Assembly (NCBI GenBank): GCA_013400155.1
Contig: VXBM01001879.1
Location: 42,927 to 106,926 of the forward strand
Origin: Helopsaltes ochotensis
Lineage: Eukaryota; Chordata; Aves; Passeriformes; Locustellidae
Reading direction: 5' to 3'
DNA: 64,000 bases
The notes beneath the pieces are model-generated. The model ran no database searches. It saw nothing but the letters and a program-made list of their open reading frames with translations, and was not told where the DNA came from. Numbering within the stretch: position 1 is the stretch's first letter; every line of letters begins with the position of its first letter. A program made the translations under genes and the position numbers. This document shows, one piece after another, positions 22,691 to 34,480 of the stretch.

Positions 22691-25600
22691 ACCTAACAGA
22701 TGAGCTCTTTCTAAACCTCCTTTCCCAACCTTTCAGACCGTTACAACTGTGTTTGCTTGTAGTAAAATGCTTTCACATACATCACTTATAACACATACTG
22801 TTAACATTTGTTTGTAAGGCTGTATACAAATATGTGAAGAGCATTCACAGACTGAGATAAACCAGAAAATAATGCCCCTATGCCTAAGTTTGTTGTCAAT
22901 ACTTCTAGATGAAAACTGATTTTGACAATCTCTGGGTTTTCTTGTTGTCCTTCATATCTGTAAGGACCCTCAATTTTCAAATTATGGGAACTTGTTCACC
23001 AAAGCACAAGCCCTTTTAAGGTATTTTTAATGGATCATCCAAAACATAAGACATCTAAAATAATTAGTCACTCCCAAAAAATCTTGATCATTTATGTAAC
23101 CTCATTTTTCTAGTTGTGAATAATTGACCAATCTTGTGAACCCACACACTGAAATTTATGGCATTTCTTTGTAGGTTTGTCGGTCTGCTTGTCTGTCACA
23201 CAACAGCTTGGGAATGCTGCATTTACTCAATTAAAAATGTTAGAGACTATTCCAGATGCTCCCAGCCAAGGAAAACCAGCAGAACAGTAATGGGGAACAC
23301 AAAGAACCTTCGTCATCTGCTTTGTGCTTCTACCACTCCCTCTCAGGTCAAAGGTTTGGCTGACAACATTCATTAATGCTTTCTGAAATAACAGTATCAC
23401 TCCCTCATCTCTTTCCATTCTATCTTTCCAATAGAGCTTATTATGCAGTCCCCCAACAAATAATGGGAGGAAGGATGTGGAAGGGAAGAGACACAAATGA
23501 AGCCCTTCACAGGAAGAGACATGCAGTAGAATGAGCAACCACAGTATGTACCTCTCTATGGAAGCATGATTTGTAACATAACGGAGATGGAAAGGCCTGG
23601 AAAAGGGAAGTGTGGGGGAGGATTAGGGTGGACAGTAACTCTGCGGTGAAAGTCTCCAGGCCAGCAGGTACAAATGGAAATAACACAAGAACATATTTTA
23701 AGGAGTTCTGAAATCTTCCTTCAAAAGTCAGGTCAAAACTGACAGCTTAGAGGACTCCATAGTAAAATGTTAGAAACAAGGGCCAGCATTAATTGTTTTG
23801 GGACACAATTATATTTCCATGTTATTTGCAAGAAAAAAAAAGTGAAAGCGTCATAAGAAAACCTACCTAGTGTTTCATTTCATGGCTTTTTTTTTTTTTC
23901 TGCAGTCACCCAGCTAAACCACATTTAGCCTTGACTCCTGATCCAGAGAGTTTTGACTTTGCAGGATTCTTTCAACAGTGGGATAAATTTCTTCTCAGCC
24001 ATAAGCTTACCACCTTCAGCAAAGAACCAAGAATATTTGTGGCCAACACTGTTTTACCCCCTAGCAGGAGACAACATTCAGTTTGTCATTACACATTTAG
24101 TCTAGGATACCAAATTAGCCCAGTGCAGGAAACAGAATTGTGTACTTGACTTTTACATGTTTAACAAATGCTCTGAAGAAACTTACCTAAGGTCTACAGT
24201 ACACAGAAGCCCACAGAAGATGAAACAACCTGATGGAGCTGATGACTACATGCTTCCACTGATTATGTTTTCAAAACTTAGAACAGTGTGTACATGTGAA
24301 AAGCTGATGAACATACTTGACATTTTGATATGACAAAAAAGCAAACATACAGATGAACTTTCCATAAATACTGTGCAAATCTCTGTTTTGTCCACACAAA
24401 TCTGATAAGTTTGTGCACAGCGAAGAAATTGTAATGCTGCAAGCTGAATCATGCAATCAGAGTTTCATGAGTGGATGGTTTTACTGATATGTTTGGAAGA
24501 TAGATTGGAGACACGGGCTTTAAACTTTTGTCTCTCTAAGCCAATCCCAATATGCTTTGTGGTTACACAGGTAAGCATAATTATTAACTTTATAAGTACT
24601 TCCATCCTGTTGCAGTATCTGAAGGAATGTAATATGTGTCTCCTTAGCAGTACTGGTATTGCAAATATAGTATGAAACTTGCCTGAATAAGCAGCAATAA
24701 AGTCAGTTGCTCAGAAATTTTGATTTCTACCATTTTACAAATTACTAATATTAATTTTAAAAAATAAGTGATAATTTAATAAAGCATTTAGCTCTTCTAA
24801 GGTATTACAAATGCTCATTAAATGATCTCCTTTCTTGAAATGAGTATTCTAAACTGCATGGGGTTACACTTAGCAAGCACACTCTTGATTTTAGCTGTCT
24901 GAAGCTTACATTATCTTCATGGCACAAACTGATCATTCCAGCTGTGCAGTGCATTGCAAGGAGGTGCATGCTAACCTGGGTAAACTCAAGACACCTGACA
25001 AAACAGATGCCCAACACAGAGAAACTAGGATATCTCCTCAGCACTCCTATTTTGGGTTGGCCAGCAGACTGGAGGAGCCTAAGGATTCACAGAGCAGCAA
25101 AAGATGGGCTAGAAGAATGTTTCCAATATGTTTGGTCTAATACTAGATTTTCTTTCCATCCAGAAGTCCTGCTTGAAGTAGAAGGGTGTCATTTTGGGAG
25201 TGGTAGGTGTGCCTGTCACATAGAAGTGTACACTAACGGAGCAGGCTGTTTAACTTACTCTCTCCCCTTCATCACTTTTCTGCAGGACTAACACCTCTGC
25301 TGAACTCAGATTATCCTCCTGACATATTCCTGGCAGTCCCTCTTGTGGCTGGCTTTGCTAGCCATCCTTCCCCATCTCTTTTTTTTTAACTCTGAACACA
25401 TTCAGATGCTTTTCTGAACTCAGGTTAATTTTTGAGCACTTCAACCCATGCATTTCACTTTCCATAATTCAAATAAGGATCTCGCCTCAGATATTATCTG
25501 CTGCTTTTAAACTTGGCATTGTATTACTAACACAATTTATTAATGGGAACTTTCTAAAAACAATAACAACTGCAGTTGGAGGCCTGTTGTCTCAGTGACC

Positions 25601-26435
25601 TTGGAAACCAGGCCCACCCTGCCCGAGATGAAGAAGTAAAACTAATGCTCAGAATTCAAAAAGTCTATTTGGGTCCTCTCCATGCATATACCAGTCACCT
25701 CATCTTTGAAGGAATGAATCATCAAATCTCAATATCGTGGGCAGCTGAAAGCATTGACCGTCAGTTCTGGTGGACATTGGGCTGACTTTGGAATCTAGGA
25801 TGGGACAAGTTCAGATTTTTTTCACACATTTTTGTGCTGGCAGCCTCTGTGTTAGTACTACAAGTATTACAATACACCTCTCTTAGCTTTTTCATTAACT
25901 GACCACCCATTTGCATGTAAATTATGGCACCATAAACAACTTAGAGACTTTCTGTCCTCTTGGTCATAAATGTCTTTTCCCCCACAGTGGTCAAAAAGCT
26001 CAAAAATCAGAGGGAAGATAGACAGGCAAAATCATCTCGATACTGAAAGACCTCAGTTAAAGCTCCAGGCTGGGATTTTCACAGGATATTATACTTGAAT
26101 TCCATTGAAATGGGAACAGAGTATCACACTCTACTACAGCACACAAGCCCATCAAAAGATGACAAAATCAAAGATGATAACAGTTTTTATGAGTCTAATT
26201 TCTTCACAAAACAATGTGAACAATGACACCATGATGCTGGCATGGCTGAAGATTCAAGAAAATCAATGTTAACTTTACACTGCCATTGTTGTTACTCCAA
26301 GCCCTTAATTTTTCCAGTCAGACTGGTTTGACACATTGGGAAGAGCTGTTCCAGTGACAAAGCCACTGCTGACATTTAAGCAGCTGATAATACTTTTGCT
26401 CTTATAATAATACTTATAATACTTTTGCTTCTGAC

Positions 26436-26762
26436 AGGCTGAGAGAGTTGGGGTGGTTGTTGAGGAGGCTCTGAGAGACCTTACAACAACCTTCCAAAGG
26501 GGGTTTATAAGAAGGCTGGACAGAGACCTTTTCTAAAAGGGCATGCAGCGATAGGAAAAAGGTAAAGGCTTCAAGCTAAAGAAGGATAAATTTAAATTAG
26601 ACATTAGGAAGCAATTTTTTACTGTGAGGCACTGGAACAGGTTGGCCAGAGAAGTTGTGGATGCCTCATTCCTGGAAGCATTTATTGCCTTGGTTGGAGG
26701 GGGCTTTGAACAACCTAGTCTAGTGGATGGTGCCAACCCCAAAATTTGAATGATTCTATGAT
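26436..26762 (+). mobile_element. CR1 LINE 3' fragment
   Basis: Starts AGGCTGAGAGAGTTGGGGT and follows the CR1 3' region: CTTTTCTAAAAGGGCATGCA, then TAGACATTAGGAAGCAATTT, then GCACTGGAACAGGTTGGCC and GAAGTTGTGGATGCC. It ends ATGATTCTATGAT, the CR1 terminal octamer motif. About 45 bp before the end is missing compared with the usual form (the stretch holding GGTTGGAACTAGATGATC). The element is 5' truncated, as is normal for CR1. Confidence 0.92.
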
Positions 26763-29700
26763 CACCACTGATGCTTTTATCCTATTCTTTTCAGGCTAAG
26801 GAGCAGCCAAAAGACTATGTATTTTATATTGTAAAACGTGGGGAAGGAACTCTTCCACCTTTTGCCCATGTGCAATTTTTCCAATTTAACTTCTGCATCT
26901 TTACAGTTTCTTACATCCAACACTTAGTCCAGCCAGGGGAGAAGGTAAAAACGTAATGTAGGCTGCTTTCTTAGCTGAGCCTAACACATAACCTACAATA
27001 TAAGATTCAAGCAATAGCAGTAAACAGCCATTGTGGACAGAAATGATTACATAACAGAGCAGATGAGTTCAGGGTGAGGGGAGAGGAACTTTCCTTCATA
27101 ATGGAAAATTAACTCAGAAAAGGAAAATTTTACAAGGAGACATTAAAATGCAAAACAAATACCCTTTGGTTCTTTGCCTCAGAATTCCTCCTCCCCTGGC
27201 TTTATTCTGCAGATAGGAAGTAGGAAACAAAAATGAAAGTATTTCTGGCATGAACAGAGTTAAGGGAAAAAAGGCGGGGCAGGGCAGGATGACTGCTAGA
27301 AGTCCGTATTTCCACATCTGCTTTCACTTATACTTATGTCAAGTCATTTTATTATTTGACAAAACCAATCCAAGGAATTAAGCTTTTGTCGGATGCCTTG
27401 AAATGTCATTAAGTGTTCATACACAAATATATACACACAAATAAAGTCACGTTTTCCATCCGATATAAACGTGATTACAATCCTGAAGGAGAACAAGAGG
27501 AGCAAGATGTTACTAAGCTGCAAACCACCACTTCCCACTCTCCTGCCAACCTTGTCCTCTCACGTAAGGCCAAAGCCAGGGTAAGGGCCCCTTTCTTCAG
27601 CACAGCCCAGGGTATATGAGCTGGGACCAGCAGGAGGAGGAAAGGGGGGAGCAAGCACTGCCCGGACGAGATTGGGAAGGAGGAGGGGAGAAGTGTCCAT
27701 TTACAAGTTATAATTTTGTCAACAATCCAAATTTGGTTTTAAATTAAATATTAGCAACAAACTCAGAGAGAAAAGATTTCCAAACTGCATGACAAAGGGA
27801 GTGCTGGGAGCATATGTCTTTTCAACAACTCAGCAGATGTCTCTCTTTCCGTCCCAGTTATCCCAGCCCATCCATTTAAGGTTCTCTATACTTTTAAGAG
27901 CTGGAGCCCTCAGACTGCTGTTTGTATATTAGCTCCAGAAGAAATCCCTATAGAACTTCTGATGCTTCTACACAGCCTGAAGTATGGCTTTAGTGGAAGG
28001 AATAGAAGTGTTTAAACACATTCTGAAAAAAAAATCAGATAGTGGATGTGTCTCTCACTAGAAACCTCAAAATGGGGATTTGACACCAAGGGTCAACTAG
28101 TCACTTTGAAAAAATTAGGCAAATAAAAAACCAGAAAAAAAATTACCATTGATCACCTAATTTGTAGCTCGTTTTAGAAAACACCATTGCTTTATTGCTC
28201 AACAGGATTGTGATCTCATGATAACAGCTGAGGAAATAAAATCTCTGTTTCTTTTGGCATTTTCTCATTTCAGGATCTGCAGGCTTGGTAAGGTTTTCAA
28301 TCTTTGTACTGATATTACTGCAGACAATTCTCTGACTTTTCAGTATCTTAGCAAAAGGGCAGGCTGATGAGTCCATCACTGTCACCTATTTGGGCCATAA
28401 AGCATAATCCTTTTCCTGAAGATTTTCCTTCTTCTGCTCTACAGACTCTCCCATGCAAACTTTTGCTTCAAGAATTTTTTTGACAGAATAAGGTCATAAG
28501 CAGTTCTTTCTTGAATGACAGTCAGTGGTTTGCAAAATGAGATTTCTTAACCATCAGACAGTTTTCTTTTATACATTTGAATGTAATTATTTTGTTCTCC
28601 TTGTAAGTATAGGCTGAAAGTCTTCTTATGCTGCTAATATAACCCTAGATCCCACATACCAGTCTTTGTTCCCTTGATTCCACGTGCCAGTTCCAGATGC
28701 TATGGTGCTCATGCTTTTATTTTTTCCTGCCTTTCCACAGGGACCCATGACCATTTTCCTTCCCATATCCTAAGTAGCCTACATTAAGTTCAAGCTTTGA
28801 CAGGCATGTTTATGACAGCAAATTGGTGACTTTACTGCACTGCACATGGAACAACAGGGTTGATCCCGAGCAGTAAAATACAGATCTTAGCAGATGATCC
28901 TGAAACATATCACTGCAATTCTGCCATCACATCCATGGTGTAAAGCATCAGGATTTATTTAAAACCAATTCAGGTTTTAGAAGAGAAGCTCTAGAAGTCT
29001 AGTCACCTGAATGAGTAAATAAATCTTCAAGAAACTATTTTATGTTGGAAATTTAAAAAGTCTATCCTTATTAGTTTTTCTAGAGGTCTTTTCTAGACAA
29101 AGTGGTGGTTGTGGGGAAGAACAAATTCAGGGGACATGATGGAAAATAAGGACATAGACACTGCTCTAATGTACATCTAACTTAACTAAGAATAGGAGCA
29201 TTCAAGTCTAAGATTTTAGAAATTAATAGAAGAAGTAATTGCTTCTTGTTTGGTTGGGTTTTTAAAAATTCTAAACAGGGAGGTGAGAAGACCTATCCCA
29301 GAATACATGCTTAAATAATATGTTTCTCTCAAAATCCAAGTGCCTTCTCTTCAGGATCTAAATAAGGACTTCAAAATTACCTGTCAATTCTAGTAAAACC
29401 TGGCTCCAGATCTTAGCCTGTAAAGTGGGCTGTCCATCCAGAGGTGCTTTGAGGTCTTCCACGCAGATTGGAAAGGTTCATCCAACTTCTTAACAGGAGT
29501 CATTGCAATGGCATGATTTGTACCTTCTCAACAAAGCTCCAAATGGAAGAGGAGCTTCCTTTTGAAAGATCTTAATTAGTCGGGAGACACTGAACATCAG
29601 AAACTTGTTGCAATGCAGCAACCCACCCACTTTTGCTGATTTGAAACATGTAGAAAAATACATTTATTTCCCCTTTGGGACTTTTCATATATCCCATCCC

Positions 29701-31980
29701 CTAATTTCATCTTATGTTCTAATTTTTAAATATTAAAAGAGGCTGTAAAGTTTTCAGGATAGAGAATGTATCTGTAGAGTGCTATACACTGTCCACGCAA
29801 GACATCCAGGCACTAATAGAATAGGAATAAGGGATTGTTTTAATAAAAATTACAAACTATATCAGAAGTGGGGGAGCAGGAATTACTTAGACACATGGAA
29901 CAATTGGAAGTCATTTCCCATACTTGAGATGCTTGTGTGTTGCATAAGGCTTTCTCTGGTTACAAATACTGTTGTTTTTGACTGGAAGAAGAGAGGAGAG
30001 ATAGCAATTTCCAGTGTGCTCTTGCTGATTGTGGTCACACGATTAGTCTCTTTTGACTACTGTATAAACAATGGTTGAAAGCAAAAACACAGATATGGGG
30101 TAGGTTTGAGACACTTAATTCCAAGATGCCTCTACACGCTCAGGTTGCAAGCACCAGAATACAAAAAAATACTTGAAGAATACTTGAAGAAGCCACTTGA
30201 ACAGCAAGAGAGGAAAGGAAGATGAAGCAAAAGGTAGGGTGATAAACACTCCCCTCCAAAAAAACCCAAAGAAACCCATCAGGCAGAGAGTGCAGCTCCA
30301 GAAGCCCTGGGTGGAAACCAGGAAATGGTCTGTAATTGTCTGTTGGGCAATGTCTCACCAAGGCTTTGTTTGGAACCAAACAAACTGAACTGGGGGGTGG
30401 GGACCAGAGGGGGAAATCTGTTTGTGGGCTGCATTCCTTTAATAATAAAATCATGACTCACTGAATGACTGACAAAGTTATAAATTAAATGGTGATATAG
30501 TGAGTTATCTCACACCTACCTTGGAATATAATCAGGAGGAAGAGTGTTTTTCAAGGGATGAAAAAATAGGCATTGAAATAAAAGACTAGAACTAATGGGG
30601 AATTAAATCACAGTAAACATTCATGGTGTACTTCTGAGTTTTGGTATGATCTTGTATACCACATCACATCCGCTCAGGAGAATGTGCAAGGTAGGATGGT
30701 TCCAGAAATACTCTTATTACAGCAAGGATTAGTGGTTCTCACTTTACAAAGCAATATTTATTCTGCAAGGCTAAAACCAGTTGAATTCAAGTACTTGCAT
30801 GAATTCTCCTCTGCTGGAGAGAACTCAGTCTTTAACTGGAATAAAGTGTTGCTGCTCTACCACACAAATGCAGCACTGCTACCCTATTCCAAGTGAGGAT
30901 GTGGCTGGGTCACACCAGGAGAACATGGAGATGAGCCCTTTTCAGGGACCCAGGCATGGCAAATGAGAAGCAACAGGGCAAACACAGCTTAGGTGGATGT
31001 AACCCTTCTCTTTTCCTTTAACTCTTGGAGCCAAAGTTAGAGAGTGATGATAATCCAGGAGAAAAGATAAAATTGGGAAGAAGACCTTTGGAAGGGTTGT
31101 TAGAAATGAAATGTTTGCACAGGACACGGTGTTTTAGAGGTGGCTCAACCCAGCTCACCAATATCAGACAGGAAAGATCTAAGTATCCTGACCTTTTAGA
31201 GTTACTCACAGCATCTTTAAAATGGATGAGTTTGTATGGTGAATTCTCTACTCTTAGCCCTGTTAACTAAACAGTGATTTGAAAATGGGCCAAGATGTGG
31301 GATGTTGAAGAACTGGGAGGACAGTTAGAGGGCAAAATGCAAAATAAAATGAAAACCTAGAAATGTACCTTATTTTTAGAAAATTAACATATTCCCTTGT
31401 GCCAGTAACACACAGAAACATCAAAGAACCTGGTGGTCCCAAATAACTCTTGGTACCAATTTTGCAGCCATAACTATTTACATACAAGTAAATTGTCAGA
31501 AGTGACTTTCTGTGTTGTTCTCCCTAATTGACTTGAGTCACATGGGATGAATGAGATTTTTCTCTCAAAGAAAGCAAGTTATTTGACAAGAAAGGCAGCA
31601 GAATCTACCAGTCTGTAATAAGATCTGGAGCAATCCATCTTATTTACTTCCCTAGCATGATGTCAACTGCATGCACTGGCAGTGTGCCTGTCATGACTCC
31701 AACCTTAACAAGCACCACGTTTGGAGACACTTCTCTTCTGCATGTTCTTGTTGTCTTTGCTCAGGACAGATCCTGTCTCCAAGGACATATTCACATACAT
31801 TTTTCAGCCCACAGCTCTCCACCTTATCTGTGCAGAGACACTCGTGTCTCCTTTTACAGGCCTAACACCTCAGATGCATTTATTTTCCATGCTTTTTACC
31901 CTATTTCACAGTGAGGTCGTTAGAGCAATGCAAGGATAAGGCCAGTGCCCTGTCAATTGAATCTTCTTCATCTCAAGTTT
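26763..31980. other. Intergenic, nothing coding recognised
   Basis: AT-rich DNA. It holds a slightly GC-richer patch at 27540-27700, a 9-bp-arm perfect inverted repeat at 30365-30384, and a short tandem pair of TACTTGAAGAA near 30170-30190. Open frames here, for example on the minus strand at 30140-30454, have no motif. Confidence 0.5.
30365..30384. repeat. Perfect short inverted repeat
   Basis: TTTGTTTGG and CCAAACAAA separated by two bases (AA). Confidence 0.7.
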
Positions 31981-32058
31981 AATGAAACTCAAGCATTTAC
32001 ATTAGGAGACAGTCCCACCAAATTGGCTCACCAGCCCTACAAGCAGAACATGAGCTTT
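31981..32058 (+). repeat. Inverted pair, left arm
   Basis: Begins AATGAAACTCAAGCATTTAC. It matches the reverse complement of 33802-33879 over 78 bp with five mismatches, about 94% identity. It resembles no repeat I can name; a loose likeness to old CR1/L3 tails (GGGACT..CTC motif) exists on the opposite strand. Confidence 0.8.
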
Positions 32059-32273
32059 CGAAGTGGAACTTTGACTCTTAGAAGAAGTCAGGAAAGCCAG
32101 ATGAAAGCTTCAGCTAACCGCTCTATCAACTGAATAATGAGGCTGCCATAAGTGAACAGAGATATTTTGGGGCTCTATAAGCAGAACAGGAACCAGAATC
32201 CAATTCATAATTTTGTTTGCTGCATCCTAAGCTGTTTTCATGGAAGTGAAGGTAAAGTTCAGTAACTATCATA

Positions 32274-32546
32274 AAATCATAGAATCATAGAATGATTTGT
32301 AGAGGAAGTGACCTTAAAGATCGTACAGTCCCAACATGCCTCACAGTGGGCAGGGACTAGACCAGATTGCTCAGAACCCCATCCAGCCTGGCCTTGAATA
32401 TTTCCAGGGATAGGGCATGCACAGCTTCTCTGGGTAACCTGTTCCATTGCCTTACCACCCTCTGAGAAAACTACTTCTCCCTAACATCTAATCTAAATCT
32501 CTCATCTGTTAGTTTTAAACCACTCTAGTCCTATTACTATCTGCGT
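32274..32546 (-). mobile_element. CR1 LINE 3' fragment, minus orientation
   Basis: Begins with AATCATAGAATCATAGAATG, the reverse-complemented CR1 terminal octamers, then CATCCAGCCTGGCCTTGAAT, then GGGTAACCTGTTCCATTGCC and ACCCTCTGAGAAAA, then CCTAACATCTAATCTAAATC. It is truncated at its 5' end near CCTATTACTATC. Confidence 0.93.
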
Positions 32547-32713
32547 CTATAATTATAAATCACCTGATGCCAACATAGTGTCTAGTTTTCACTTGAGCAT
32601 ACATTTGTTATTAAAATTAGAGCCAGGCAAAGTCTAGAGCTAAAAATCATCCAGTGTGTGTGCTATAGGTCTTTATCAACTTTATCGTTCCTTTGCTGCT
32701 GCAAGTGAAATAT

Positions 32714-32759
32714 GAATAAGGATAGGAATAAGGATAGGAATAAGGATAGGAATAAGGAT
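32714..32759 (+). repeat. 12-bp minisatellite, about 3.8 copies
   Basis: Perfect tandem copies of GAATAAGGATAG. Because the unit is a multiple of three it reads as an artificial SYPY repeat on the minus strand. Confidence 0.95.
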
Positions 32760-33000
32760 CCACACTATTCCAATACTTAGATCCAGATTTAAAAGTACAC
32801 ATACTATGTGTACTTAGAACCTGAGGCCAGCTCCATTTCAAGGCCAGACCAGGAAACCTCACACTCAGAGCAAAATCTGATCTGGAAAGGCCATGCTGGA
32901 TGCTTTCATCCTGCCATTAGGAGCAGAAGAGGAGAGGCAGCTCAAGTGGTTGCTTGGTACATAACATTTAAGGGGATTGCAGGGTAGGAGACCACAGGCA

Positions 33001-33063
33001 GGGGAATACTGCAGGGTACAGGGGATACTGCAGGGTACTGGGAATACTGGTACTGCCAGTACC
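33001..33063 (+). repeat. Imperfect ~19-bp minisatellite ending in a hairpin
   Basis: Copies of GGGGATACTGCAGGGTAC with small changes at 33001 and 33021, and partial copies at about 32972 and 33040. The last copy runs into a perfect inverted repeat, GGTACTG-C-CAGTACC, at 33049-33063. Confidence 0.8.
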
Positions 33064-33801
33064 CAGTAATTCGCCTAGGTGCCCGACGCCAGCTTACCTG
33101 CTGCTTGTGCCAGGTTACTACACTTTCCCACAGTGCTTTCTTCTTCTTCTCTCTCTCGCACTCCAGCATACAAGTTCCCTGCTAGTGCAGGCTGCTGATG
33201 TTCTACACTGCATTAAGCAGACTCCAGCTTCCTGATTAGGATGCAAACATTTTCAGGTGCCTGTAAACAAGACAGGGACCAGCAGTCCCAGTGTTAATAG
33301 CAAGCCAGTGCTTCTCTAACCCTAAAGCCTGCTGCCAAACCAAACAAAAACACTGAGTGTGCAAACACTGGATATCTATCAGGGAAAGTGGAGGAAAGAG
33401 AGATTATCTGTCATTTCCCTCTGTCATCTGTACATCTGTTAAGCAAATATCAACTAGTTAATTCTCTGGATCTGTTGATAATATAAGAAGCACTTCCAAC
33501 TCTAAAGGCTGCTAATGGCCAACCGCACTACTCAGCTGGAAAACACTGTTAAATCCCATGTCAGGTAGAAATTTCCCCACTAGTGTAAAGACCACACTCT
33601 GTAGGTGCTTTTTTATGTTCTTTTACCTTACCTTCTGTTTTGCATAATACAGCAGCTTCCTCTCAGCCCATTCAATTTTGTGACCCCAAGAGCTAAAATT
33701 CCCCTTTTTTAAAAAATCACCTTTTCTTGCTATCCAAAGAACAGGCTTCATGCACACAAAGGCATACCTGCCAGAATAAAACAATAAATAAAACACTTTG
33801 G

Positions 33802-33879
33802 AAAGATCATTTTCTGCTTGTAGGACTGGTGAGCAAATTTGGTGGGACTGTCTCCTGATGTAAATGCTTGAGTTTCATT
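33802..33879 (-). repeat. Inverted pair, right arm
   Basis: Reverse-complement partner of 31981-32058. The pair encloses about 1.74 kb that holds a CR1 fragment and two minisatellites. Confidence 0.8.
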
Positions 33880-34399
33880 TACGTAAGAAACTTTTCAAAA
33901 TTTCTCCTAAAAATACCCCATGAACCTGAAAGATAAAGTTTTCTGTAACTACTTTTTATATATGACACTTGTCAAAAAATCTGAGGAAAGTTTAGAGCAA
34001 ATTGGGAGCATTTGGATAAAACAGGTTTTCAAGAAACTGTACTTTTTTGGTTTGTGAAATCAGCAAGAATACACGGACAAATGGCAGCTTTGGATTAAGC
34101 AGAAATCTTCCTGGTTTTGATCAGAAGCTAACTTTACAGACTCCCCATACAGCCCTTCATAAGGACACCAGGGACCTGGCCTAAGCCACGTTTGCCTTCT
34201 TCAGGCCACAGACACACTGACAGACTTCATACGCCAGGCACTTAGTCTGGAGACCTGTCTATACTCAGGGAAAACTCTCTGGCTTTTCCCTATGGGAACT
34301 TTGCTGCATTGCTACTCAAACACACTCACTCACTCTCCTGCAGCCCAGATGAAAACCCCATATCTATACTAGGAGACTACTGTCTTGCTCTTTGTGAGG

Positions 34400-34404
34400 A
34401 AAAA

Positions 34405-34479
<75 letters not shown>

Positions 34480-34480
34480 A
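34400..34480 (+). repeat. (AAAT)n microsatellite, about 20 units
   Basis: About 80 bp of uninterrupted AAAT tetranucleotide repeat, likely to vary in length between individuals. Confidence 0.98.

Larger units (their letters stand above)
19762..26435. other. Intergenic with two weak exon-like frames
   Basis: Largely AT-rich DNA with no recognisable repeat. The frames at 20983-21389 and 22293-22690 are the only stretches with splice-like borders and are listed separately. The others, such as those at 24919-25291, lack support. Confidence 0.5.

Noticed and set aside
22009..22745. Possible LTR bounded by TGTAAC and GTTACA around the 22.3 kb frame
   Set aside because: No target-site duplication (flanks GGGCT and ACTGT differ) and the inverted match is only six bases.
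26795..26945. Exon-like frame after TATTCTTTTCAG, ending at GAAG|GTAAAA
   Set aside because: Weak donor, short frame without protein-like texture, and it lies directly after a CR1 insertion.
30492..30512. TAGTGAGTTATCTCA, as in the 5' stem of Y RNA
   Set aside because: The partner 3' stem and the rest of a Y RNA are absent; a 15-base match alone is not support.
32647..32862. SYPY-repeat protein on the minus strand
   Set aside because: The repeat is the 12-bp minisatellite read in frame; nothing around it supports a gene.
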